Below are positions 1 through 6,045 of a stretch of 6,117 nt of DNA, piece after piece (the first letter of the stretch is position 1; the number at the start of each line of letters is the position of its first letter). The stretch is from the NCBI GenBank assembly GCA_910587185.1, contig CAJULY010000037.1, forward strand, positions 1 through 6,117, given 5' to 3'. Origin of the DNA: an uncultured Muribaculaceae bacterium. GTDB taxonomy: Bacteria; Bacteroidota; Bacteroidia; Bacteroidales; Muribaculaceae. Both the position numbers and the translations under genes were made by a program. Below the pieces are notes generated by a model. That model made no database searches. It saw nothing but the letters and a program-made list of their open reading frames with translations, and was not told the origin of the DNA.

Positions 1-85
1 CCAAATTCATTAACGGTAATCCATTCATCAGTATGTAACGTGTTCCTCAATCCTCTATGGAACGTTAACAGTTGAACATAAAATA

Positions 86-168
86 GGTGTGAGGATTATA
101 TTTGCTTTTATCCTAAAGTCAGGTCTTCGCATTACCTTTCAGCATGGATAAAACAATAGCCCCACACC
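86..168. repeat. Nested inverted repeats, 83 bp
   Basis: GGTGTGAGG (86-94) pairs with CCCCACACC (160-168) at 8 of 9 positions. Inside it, TTTTATCC (106-113) pairs perfectly with GGATAAAA (146-153). A small inner AGGT/ACCT pair (121-124 and 134-137) sits at the centre. The nesting would allow one folded RNA or cruciform, but there is no second copy here to test it. Confidence 0.4.
97..104 (+). promoter_or_regulatory. Candidate -7 element (plus strand)
   Basis: TATATTTG followed by C is a full match to the Bacteroidetes -7 consensus TAnnTTTG. A TTG lies upstream at 72-74, but the spacing is 22 nt, slightly over the usual 19-21. If active, transcription would start near 110 and run through the nested inverted repeats toward the small frame at 144-272. 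In AT-rich DNA such a match can arise by chance. Confidence 0.3.
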
Positions 169-315
169 GATTTTGCAATATAAGCTGCCAATTGCGACAG
201 GGTATAAGCAACCGATGCAGGTGCCATTGCCAATCTCATCTTCATGCTGAATATCAAAGTTGCGAAGTTTGACTTTAGAAGATAAAATTTCAATAACACC
301 TTTTATAAAAATGTC

Positions 316-355
316 TGATTCACTGACATCAACTCTATGATGTGGCGATGAATCA
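316..355. repeat. Imperfect palindrome or hairpin, 40 bp
   Basis: Outer arms TGATTCA (316-322) and TGAATCA (349-355) are perfect complements. Inner arms ACATCA (326-331) and TGATGT (338-343) are also perfect, with a 6-nt loop and a 3/5-nt internal loop between the stems. On the minus strand a run of five T follows three nt after the stem, so it could be a weak terminator, an attenuator or a protein-binding palindrome. Confidence 0.5.
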
Positions 356-359
356 CTTG

Positions 360-367
360 CAAATATA
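360..367 (-). promoter_or_regulatory. Candidate -7 element (minus strand)
   Basis: Read on the minus strand this is TATATTTG followed by C, matching TAnnTTTG. The nearest upstream TTG (391-393) is 23 nt away, longer than usual, and lies in the loop of the peptidase terminator. A transcript from here would begin with the palindrome at 316-355. It faces the plus-strand element at 97-104, so the two would be convergent. Confidence 0.25.
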
Positions 368-378
368 CGCAAAAAGTA

Positions 379-410
379 AAATAAAGGCGCCAAACAGCGC
401 CATTATTTTT
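379..410 (-). terminator. Terminator after the metallopeptidase gene, probably bidirectional
   Basis: GC-core stem GGCGC (386-390) and GCGCC (397-401) with a 6-nt loop. After one A/A mismatch the A/T-rich flanks also pair (A's and T at about 379-384 with TTATTTT at 403-409). Read on the minus strand, the stem is followed by a T-rich run, about 57 nt past the peptidase stop. The plus-strand side is followed by ATTATTTTTATT, so it could work in both directions. Confidence 0.75.
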
Positions 411-458
411 ATTCAAAGATTTAAAGAGGGAAAATAAGTCAGGTTGTTGCGACGGAGG

Positions 459-1331
459 TCAGAGGTCGGAGTAGGCGGGGGAGAAGGTGTCGGCGACGAG
501 GGGATTGCCGGATTCGAGGCCGCGTTTGAGCCAGCGGACGCGCTGTGATGAGCGCCCGTGGTTGAAGGAGTCGGGCATCTCGCGCCCGTAGGCCTGACGC
601 TGAAGGTAGTCGTCGCCGATCTTGGAGGCTACGTTTATGGCATTCCCGACATCGCCCGGTTCGATGGAGTTGAACATGGCGTTGTCGCGGTTGGCCCATA
701 CACCGGCGAAACAGTCGGCCTGTAGTTCAAGACGGACGCTTATCTTGTTGGCTTCCGATTCTGGAAGCTGCGCCATGCGCCGGTGGGCTTCGTCGAGCGT
801 TCCCAGGAGATACTGAACGTGGTGGCCGACCTCGTGGGCGATGACGTAGGCGTAGGCGAAGTCGCCTCTGCCACCGATATTGCGCTCCATGTCCTTGAAA
901 AAGTCAAGGTCTATATAGACAGTCTGGTCGGCGGAGCAATAGAACGGGCCGGTCTGAGACGTAGCGTTGCCGCAACCTGAACGCACCGCTCCGTGGAAAA
1001 GCACCAGTTTCGGACATCGGTACTCACCCCAGCCCTGACGCCGGAATTCCTCGGTCCACACATCTTCGGTGCCTGCAAGCACCTTGGAGGTGAGGTCGGC
1101 CAGCCGGGCGTCTTCCTCGGTCTCGACATACTGCTCGTTGGCGGTCAGGGTCTGTCCGCCTCCGGCGCCGATCACATTGGAGAGCACATCGCCTACGCTG
1201 CCTCCCTGCAGCAGGGTGATGATGCCGACAATTATTATGCCTACTATGCCGCCTCCTATGCCCAGGCTCTTGCCCGAAATGCCGCGGCGGTCTTCGATGT
1301 TGTTGCTGTTACGACGTCCTGACAGGCGCAT
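459..1331 (-). CDS. Neutral zinc metallopeptidase, YpfJ family (membrane-anchored)
   Basis: Predicted zinc metallopeptidase (Pfam Zn_peptidase, YpfJ type), 290 residues from this start, matching the family's usual 285-300. The N-terminus MRLSGRRNSNNIEDRRG is the family hallmark. A Gly/Ile-rich transmembrane helix at about 26-42 suggests an inner-membrane anchor with the catalytic domain outside the cytoplasm (inferred). The zinc site HEVGHH is at 166-171 (H166, E167, H170), with a likely third ligand E202 in LELQADCFAGVW. The family motif SGCGNATSQTGPFYC is at 118-132. Its substrate is unknown, as for most of the family. The frame stays open upstream to an ATG at 1475, but those 48 residues come from a repeat whose other copy encodes a similar peptide, so the ATG at 1329-1331 is preferred. 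There is no Shine-Dalgarno; the leader is A/T-rich. The gene appears monocistronic, with no clear promoter, and is followed by a terminator. Confidence 0.93.
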   Translation of the reverse strand: MRLSGRRNSNNIEDRRGISGKSLGIGGGIVGIIIVGIITLLQGGSVGDVLSNVIGAGGGQTLTANEQYVETEEDARLADLTSKVLAGTEDVWTEEFRRQGWGEYRCPKLVLFHGAVRSGCGNATSQTGPFYCSADQTVYIDLDFFKDMERNIGGRGDFAYAYVIAHEVGHHVQYLLGTLDEAHRRMAQLPESEANKISVRLELQADCFAGVWANRDNAMFNSIEPGDVGNAINVASKIGDDYLQRQAYGREMPDSFNHGRSSQRVRWLKRGLESGNPLVADTFSPAYSDL

Positions 1332-1344
1332 TTGATTGAAATTT

Positions 1345-1480
1345 AGAGGTTGTTTAATAACAAATGTGAAGCCGGAGTGGATGGATTTTTGAACTAACCT
1401 GTTCATAATCTGAAGGAGCAGTGCTGTGGCACTGTGACTGAAGATTAGGGACAGGGGAGCCAAAAAGGCATCCATGCGAC
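1345..1480 (-). repeat. Diverged interspersed repeat, copy A (upstream of the peptidase)
   Basis: Read on the minus strand, this stretch aligns with plus-strand 1544-1682. At the peptidase-proximal end (1345-1372) 27 of 29 aligned positions match, beginning AGAGGTTGTTTAA. The central hairpin is CAGTGC (1419-1424) and GCACTG (1429-1434) with a 4-nt loop, flanked by TGAAGGAG and GACTGAA, which copy B shares. The far half is weakly conserved but nearly the same length (45 versus 44 nt from TCGCAT to TCAGTCA). The element ends 13 bp before the peptidase ATG, so it must form most of the gene's leader or promoter region. No outer GGTTGTTTAAAA terminus is seen at its far end, so this copy may be truncated. 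The name and mobility of the family are unknown to me. Confidence 0.75.
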
Positions 1481-1529
1481 TTATAGTAACACAATTTTTC
1501 TTTTTGATACATTTAAATTTCGGTTTTGC

Positions 1530-1682
1530 GGTTGTTTAAAATGCTCCTTCGCATCCATTCTCCAGGGCGTCTTTCGTGCTGAATTTCAGTCATAATGCTA
1601 CAGCATTACTCCTTCAATTCATTCCGAAATCCACCTCCGGAGAATGGACTCCAGCTTTCACATTTGTTTTTAAACAACCTCT
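1530..1682 (+). repeat. Diverged interspersed repeat, copy B (MITE-like)
   Basis: Inverted partner of the copy at 1345-1480. It has perfect 12-bp terminal inverted repeats, GGTTGTTTAAAA (1530-1541) and its complement (1668-1679), giving a 150-bp unit. A second inverted pair lies inside: TCCATTCTCC at 1554-1563, with its complement in GGAGAATGGA at 1639-1648. The core hairpin is TAATGC (1593-1598) and GCATTA (1603-1608) with loop TACA. There is no transposase gene and no clear target-site duplication. This resembles a non-autonomous MITE- or REP-like element, but that is inferred from architecture. It lies about 50 bp beyond the trxA terminator, outside any gene. Confidence 0.7.
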
Positions 1683-1730
1683 TAGGGTGTCTTCCGGTTT
1701 AAACAATCGGGGGGAGAGGTTGGTTTCGGA

Positions 1731-1772
1731 AAAGGCCGCCGGCAGAATCAAAGCGAACTGTCAGCGGCCTTT
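1731..1772 (-). terminator. Intrinsic terminator of the dnaE-trxA unit
   Basis: A perfect 9-bp stem, AAAGGCCGC (1731-1739) with GCGGCCTTT (1764-1772), is extended inward past one C/A mismatch by GGCAG (1741-1745) pairing with CTGTC (1758-1762, one G-U). The loop is 12 nt. It lies 45 nt past the trxA stop and, read on the minus strand, ends in a short T run. The plus-strand side is also T-rich, so it could stop transcription in both directions. Confidence 0.8.
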
Positions 1773-1817
1773 GCGTTTTCCTGTTTTTACGACATTACGC
1801 AGCGAAGCGCCCGGAGA

Positions 1818-2141
1818 TCAGAGAACCATGAGTTTTTCGATGTTGGCCTCGATCTGTTCGCGGGTCGCGCCGGTCAGACGCAGGTCACGCACCTGCTCTC
1901 CGTTTTTGAAGAAGAGAATTGTGGGGATCGACATGATGCGGTTGGCGGTTGCGAAGTCGGTTTCGTCCTCCACGTTGTATTTTCCGATGACAACCTTGTC
2001 GGCATATTTCTCGGCGAGTTCTTCGATCACGGGGCTGAGTTTCATGCAGGGACCGCACCATGTGGCCCAGAAGTCGATGACTACTGCGTGGCCCGATTCA
2101 ATTACTTCGTTAACGTTTTTGTCTGTGAATGTGTAAGCCAT
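1818..2141 (-). CDS. trxA: Thioredoxin
   Basis: Small cytoplasmic thiol-disulfide oxidoreductase of 107 residues, the normal length for a thioredoxin. The active site WCGPC is at 28-32 (Cys29 and Cys32), inside the classic run DFWATWCGPC. The buried Asp is D23, the cis-proline loop is SIPT (71-74, P73), and a Gly-containing end strand precedes the C-terminal helix. No signal peptide or membrane segment is visible, so it is expected to act in the cytoplasm with thioredoxin reductase. It starts 38 nt after the dnaE stop. That gap has no terminator and no good promoter, so read-through from dnaE is the likely source of its mRNA. The start codon follows an A-rich stretch (seven consecutive A including the start codon) rather than a Shine-Dalgarno, typical of Bacteroidetes. 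A terminator follows 45 nt after the stop. The family call is firm; the symbol assumes this is the main thioredoxin. Confidence 0.96.
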   Translation of the reverse strand: MAYTFTDKNVNEVIESGHAVVIDFWATWCGPCMKLSPVIEELAEKYADKVVIGKYNVEDETDFATANRIMSIPTILFFKNGEQVRDLRLTGATREQIEANIEKLMVL

Positions 2142-2179
2142 TTTTTTATGATTGTTTTGGTTTGAAATATGATGTTTCC

Positions 2180-5100
2180 TTATATGTGCTGGCGGTTTAT
2201 GGTGAAGTTGATGTCGAGGTTCTGGAGCTTCTCGACGAGGTCTTTGTTGACGGGAATACGGAGCCCGGAGGTCAGGCGCACGTTGCGGCCGCTCTTGGTG
2301 TCGCGCACAACGAAGTTGAGACTTCCCAGTTCCTGAGTAGAGGATGTGGCGTGTTCGGCAAGAACTCCGTGGAGCGCATCGGTCAGGGTGTCTGAATCGA
2401 CATGTATGGATATTCCTTCAACAACCTTGCCTTTAAGCTCGGCGAGAAGACGCACGGAGTTGATCTTGAATTTTATGTCGGAACTCTGGAAGCGTTTGAC
2501 GAACTGGCCGCGGATAAGTACGGGCGTTCCGGCCACACCATAGTTATGGTAGTCGATATAGTCCTGTCCGAACAGCATGAACTCGGCCGCTCCCGTGTAG
2601 TCCTGGATCTTCAGAATGCCGTAGCTGCCGCCACGTTTGGCCGGACGCGAGGTGAAATCAACCACCATGCCGCCGAGGGTGTATTCCTCGTTTTCCACGG
2701 GCTGCTTTTCGGCGAAGCTTTTCAGGTCTGTCGTGCCATAGTGAAGCTCCATGAAGTAGGGGTCGAGCGGATTGGCCGAGTGGTAGGTGCCGACGAGTTC
2801 TCTTTCCTTTTCCAGACGCACGGCATCGACCCAGCGGACGGCATGCACAATCTGGGGCCGTGCCGCAGTGGTCATGGAGTCCATGTCGTCGCCAAAGAGT
2901 GACATGCCGCGGTTCTGCTGGTCGTTCTGGAACAACTGACCGTATTTGATCAGTGATTCGGAGAAAGTCTGGCCCTTATGGTCGTTTTCGAAGAAGTCCT
3001 CGCGCTGGATTTCGTCGCTGAAGCAATCGAAGGCTCCGGCCATGGCGAACGTGTCTATGGTCCGGCGGTTTATAGCGGAGGCGGGGACGCGCTCGACGAA
3101 ATCGAAAATGGAGGAGAAGGGTCCGCCTTTGTCGCGCGCAGCAAGAATCTCCGCGGCGACGTTTTCGCCGATGCCTTTCAGGGCGGCTATTCCGAAACGT
3201 ATGTCGCCGTGGCTGTTGACACCGAATTCGGCAAAACTTTCATTGACGTCGGGGCCTTTGACGCGGATGTGCATCTTCTTGCATTCGTCGATGAAGCCCG
3301 ACATCTTCTCGGTGTCGTTGCGGTTGCGCGAAAGGACTGCCGCCATATATTCCGCCGGATAGTTAGCCTTGAGGTATGCCGTCTGGAAAGCTACCCAGCT
3401 GTAGCAGGTGGCATGGCTCTTGTTGAAGGCGTAGGAGGCGAATTTTTCCCAGTCGGCCCATATCTTTTCGAGGACGGCCGGTTCGTGGCCGTTTTTCTGT
3501 CCGCCTTCAAGGAAAAGGGCTTTCAGCTCGTTCATCTTCTCGATCATTTTCTTACCCATCGCCTTGCGGAGGGTGTCGCTCTGGCCACGGGTGAAGTTGG
3601 CGAGAAGACGCGACAGAAGCATGACCTGCTCCTGATAGACCGTGACGCCGTAGGTGTCCTTGAGATATTTCTCCATGACGGGAATATCATAGACAATCGG
3701 TTCGCGACCATGCTTGCGGGCGATGAAATCGGGGATGTAGTCCATGGGGCCCGGACGGTAGAGGGCATTCATGGCTATGAGGTCTTCGAATGTGGAAGGC
3801 TGGAGTTCGCGGAGATATTTCTGCATTCCCGCCGACTCGAACTGGAATGTGCCGGTGGTGCGTCCTTCGCAATAGAGCTGATAGGTCTTGGGGTCGTCGA
3901 TGGGAATTTTCTCCATGTCGATGTCGATTCCCCTCGTGAGTTTTATGTTCTTGACGGCTTCCTTGATGATCGAGAGTGTCTTCAGCCCGAGGAAGTCCAT
4001 TTTTATCAGTCCGGTTTCTTCGATGACGCGTCCTTCATATTGCGTCACGATGATTTTTTCCTTTGACTCGGAACCTTTGTCAACCGCGGTGCTGACGGGA
4101 ACCCAGTCGGTGATGTCGTCGCGGCAGATTATGACTCCGCAGGCATGGACGCCCGTGTTTCGGACCGTTCCTTCGAGCTGTCGGGCGAACTTGAGGGTCT
4201 CCACAATGAGTTCATTGTTGGAATTCAGCTCGCGTTTGAATTCGTCAAGATAATTGTAACAGTTGTCAAGGGTAGGTTTGAGTTCCTTGCCGTCAACAAC
4301 CGGCATTCGCTTGGGAATAAGTTTTGCCAGACGGTCGCTTTCGCTCAGCGGAAGCTGCTCGATGCGTGCCACGTCCTTGATGGCCGATTTGGCGGCCATG
4401 GTGCCGTAGGTTATGATGTGGGCCACCTTTTCCTCGCCGTATTTTTCGGTCACGTAGCGCAGGACGTCGGCGCGGCCGTCGTCGTCGAAGTCTATGTCGA
4501 TATCGGGGAGGGAGATTCGGTCGGGGTTGAGGAAACGCTCGAACAGGAGGTCGTAGCGCACAGGGTCGATCTGCGTGATTCCGAGACAGTAGGCCACGCA
4601 GCTTCCGGCAGCTGATCCACGGCCCGGTCCGACGCTGACGTCGAGCTTCTCGCGGGCGACGTTGATGAAATCCTGCACAATAAGGAAGTAGCCGGGGAAA
4701 CCCATCGTCTTCATTATGTGAAGCTCGAACTTTATCCGCTCGGCCAGCTCGGGGTCGAGAGGGTTGCCGTAGCGTTTCTTCGCGCCGTCGTAGGCGAGCT
4801 TGGCCAGATAATCGGCCTCGAATTTTATGCGGTAGAGCTTGTCGTAGCCTCCGAGCTTCTTGATTTTCGCCTCGGCGTCTTCCTGACTCAGAACGACATT
4901 GCCGTTCTCGTCGCAGGTGAATTCGTCGAACAGTTCTTTTTCGGAAATTCGCTGACGATATTCCTCTTCCGAGCCGAAACTTGCGGGTATCTCGAAGTTG
5001 GGCATGATAGGCCCGTGGTCAATAGTGTAGCTCTCGATTTTCGACGCTATCTCCGTGGTATTGGCAAGCGCTTCGGGAATGTCGGCGAAAAGTTCGTTCA

Positions 5101-5974
5101 TCTCCGCCGTGGTCTTGAACCATTCCTGCTTGGTGTAGCGCATGCGGTTCGGATCGAAGAGGTTGCTGTTGGTGCTGACGCAGATGAGACGGTCGTGTGA
5201 TTCGGCGTCGGCCTCGTCAACGAAATGCACGTCGTTGGTGCAGATGAGCTTTATGTCATGCTTGCGGGCAAGTCTGATCAGCTCCGCGTTGACTTTCTGC
5301 TGAATCTCGAAGACGTCGCGCGCTGCGTTGGCCACTTTTGCCGGATGGCGCTGAAGTTCGATATAGTAGTCGTCGCCGAAAACGCTTTTCCACCATGCAA
5401 CCTGTTCGTCGGCTTCGTCAAGGCGTCCGGCCTGAATCAGACGGGGAATCTCACCGCCGAGACACGCCGAAGCGATGATGAGGCCTTCGCGGTGGGCCTC
5501 GAGTTCATGTTTGTCAGTGCGCGGATGGGAATAGAATCCCTCCGTCCACGCTTTAGACACGAGTTTTATCAGATTCTTGTAGCCGGTCTTGTTCTTGGCC
5601 AGCACAACGAGATGGCGCCCCTTGTCGTGACGGTCAACGACTTCCGTCAGGCTTTTCTGGGCCACGTACATCTCGCAGCCGATTATGAGACGGAAATCCT
5701 TGTTCTTTATGCGGTCGATCCAGCCTTTGATCTGCTCGGCTTTCGCCGTGTTGCCGCTCTTTTCGGCTTTTTCAAGCTTTTTCTTGTAGCCCTTCAGGCA
5801 ACCGCCGTTGACATAATTATATATCTCTTTCACACCGAACATATTGCCGTGGTCTGTAATGGCCACTCCGGGCATGCCGTCGGCCAGCGCCTTGTCAACG
5901 AGCGCCGTCACCGATGAGAGTCCGTCGAGGAGAGAATATTGAGTGTGGACGTGGAGATGTACGAATGGAGTCAT
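2180..5974 (-). CDS. dnaE: DNA polymerase III subunit alpha (replicative polymerase)
   Basis: Catalytic subunit of the chromosomal replicase, adding dNTPs at the primer terminus in the cytoplasm. The protein is 1264 residues, longer than the roughly 1160 of E. coli DnaE. An N-terminal PHP domain (about 1-280) carries HLHVHT at 6-11, ITDHG at 39-43, E101, H121, C171 and NDVH at 247-250. A Lys-rich insert lies at about 58-92. The polymerase core includes GPGRGSAAGS (449-458), PDIDIDF (490-496, catalytic D491 and D493) and KMDFLGL (658-664, third Asp D660). A helix-hairpin-helix region (about 926-960, LKGIG), a likely internal clamp-binding motif (GMSLFG, 1023-1028) and an OB fold (about 1097-1180) follow. 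The start is the ATG directly before the PHP domain; no Shine-Dalgarno is visible, as usual in Bacteroidetes. It is probably co-transcribed with trxA. No frameshift or intein is seen. Confidence 0.98.
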   Translation of the reverse strand: MTPFVHLHVHTQYSLLDGLSSVTALVDKALADGMPGVAITDHGNMFGVKEIYNYVNGGCLKGYKKKLEKAEKSGNTAKAEQIKGWIDRIKNKDFRLIIGCEMYVAQKSLTEVVDRHDKGRHLVVLAKNKTGYKNLIKLVSKAWTEGFYSHPRTDKHELEAHREGLIIASACLGGEIPRLIQAGRLDEADEQVAWWKSVFGDDYYIELQRHPAKVANAARDVFEIQQKVNAELIRLARKHDIKLICTNDVHFVDEADAESHDRLICVSTNSNLFDPNRMRYTKQEWFKTTAEMNELFADIPEALANTTEIASKIESYTIDHGPIMPNFEIPASFGSEEEYRQRISEKELFDEFTCDENGNVVLSQEDAEAKIKKLGGYDKLYRIKFEADYLAKLAYDGAKKRYGNPLDPELAERIKFELHIMKTMGFPGYFLIVQDFINVAREKLDVSVGPGRGSAAGSCVAYCLGITQIDPVRYDLLFERFLNPDRISLPDIDIDFDDDGRADVLRYVTEKYGEEKVAHIITYGTMAAKSAIKDVARIEQLPLSESDRLAKLIPKRMPVVDGKELKPTLDNCYNYLDEFKRELNSNNELIVETLKFARQLEGTVRNTGVHACGVIICRDDITDWVPVSTAVDKGSESKEKIIVTQYEGRVIEETGLIKMDFLGLKTLSIIKEAVKNIKLTRGIDIDMEKIPIDDPKTYQLYCEGRTTGTFQFESAGMQKYLRELQPSTFEDLIAMNALYRPGPMDYIPDFIARKHGREPIVYDIPVMEKYLKDTYGVTVYQEQVMLLSRLLANFTRGQSDTLRKAMGKKMIEKMNELKALFLEGGQKNGHEPAVLEKIWADWEKFASYAFNKSHATCYSWVAFQTAYLKANYPAEYMAAVLSRNRNDTEKMSGFIDECKKMHIRVKGPDVNESFAEFGVNSHGDIRFGIAALKGIGENVAAEILAARDKGGPFSSIFDFVERVPASAINRRTIDTFAMAGAFDCFSDEIQREDFFENDHKGQTFSESLIKYGQLFQNDQQNRGMSLFGDDMDSMTTAARPQIVHAVRWVDAVRLEKERELVGTYHSANPLDPYFMELHYGTTDLKSFAEKQPVENEEYTLGGMVVDFTSRPAKRGGSYGILKIQDYTGAAEFMLFGQDYIDYHNYGVAGTPVLIRGQFVKRFQSSDIKFKINSVRLLAELKGKVVEGISIHVDSDTLTDALHGVLAEHATSSTQELGSLNFVVRDTKSGRNVRLTSGLRIPVNKDLVEKLQNLDINFTINRQHI

Positions 5975-6014
5975 GTTCAGTAAGTTGAGGAAAATTCCGG
6001 TTCAAAACATTCTC

Positions 6015-6045
6015 CAAAGTTACGAAAATAATTCCGTACTGCCAA
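6015..6045 (-). promoter_or_regulatory. Bacteroidetes-type promoter of dnaE
   Basis: On the minus strand, TTG (6043-6045) is followed by exactly 20 nt and then TAACTTTG (6015-6022). This matches the Bacteroidetes primary sigma consensus, TTG, 19-21 nt, TAnnTTTG. Transcription would start near 6008-6011, giving a leader of about 35 nt before the dnaE ATG. No operator-like repeat is obvious nearby. The 70 bp further upstream, to the window edge, holds no gene I can support. Confidence 0.8.

Larger units (their letters stand above)
1..378. other. AT-rich stretch without a supportable gene
   Basis: This stretch is clearly more AT-rich than the three genes. It contains nested inverted repeats (86-168), a 40-bp imperfect palindrome (316-355) and promoter-like TATATTTGC on both strands. 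A minus-strand open frame at 139-393 starts only at a TTG inside the terminator loop and has no internal ATG, so I do not call it. A plus-strand frame at 144-272 encodes 42 residues with six Cys and is doubtful. A minus-strand ATG at 26-28 is open to the window edge for nine codons and could be the start of a neighbouring gene, but nothing confirms it. The stretch may be intergenic DNA, a decayed gene or a non-coding RNA locus. Confidence 0.5.

Noticed and set aside
37..66. Inverted repeat AACGTGTTCC / GGAACGTT near the left edge
   Set aside because: It needs a 2-nt bulge, has no T run and has no confirmed gene beside it. It could be an operator for a gene starting at 28 on the minus strand, but the window ends too soon to judge.
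139..393. Minus-strand open frame, 84 codons
   Set aside because: The only start is a TTG within the terminator loop, there is no internal ATG, and no family is recognised. It could be a gene remnant, but this is not shown.
993..1322. Plus-strand open frame, 109 codons
   Set aside because: Antisense to the N-terminal half of the zinc metallopeptidase; a shadow frame.
1576..2136. Plus-strand open frame, 186 codons, beginning in repeat copy B
   Set aside because: It starts at a GTG inside the repeat, passes through the terminator and then runs antisense to almost all of trxA. The repeat-like N-terminus is noted under the findings.
2142..2179. Separate trxA promoter (TATTTC-like sequence)
   Set aside because: It has two mismatches to TAnnTTTG and no TTG at suitable spacing; co-transcription with dnaE fits better.
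2978..4066. Long plus-strand open frame, 362 codons
   Set aside because: It lies wholly antisense to the conserved dnaE polymerase core, shows no recognisable domain and is explained by codon bias of the opposite strand.
5225..5917. Plus-strand open frame, 230 codons
   Set aside because: Antisense to the conserved PHP domain of dnaE, with no motif of its own.
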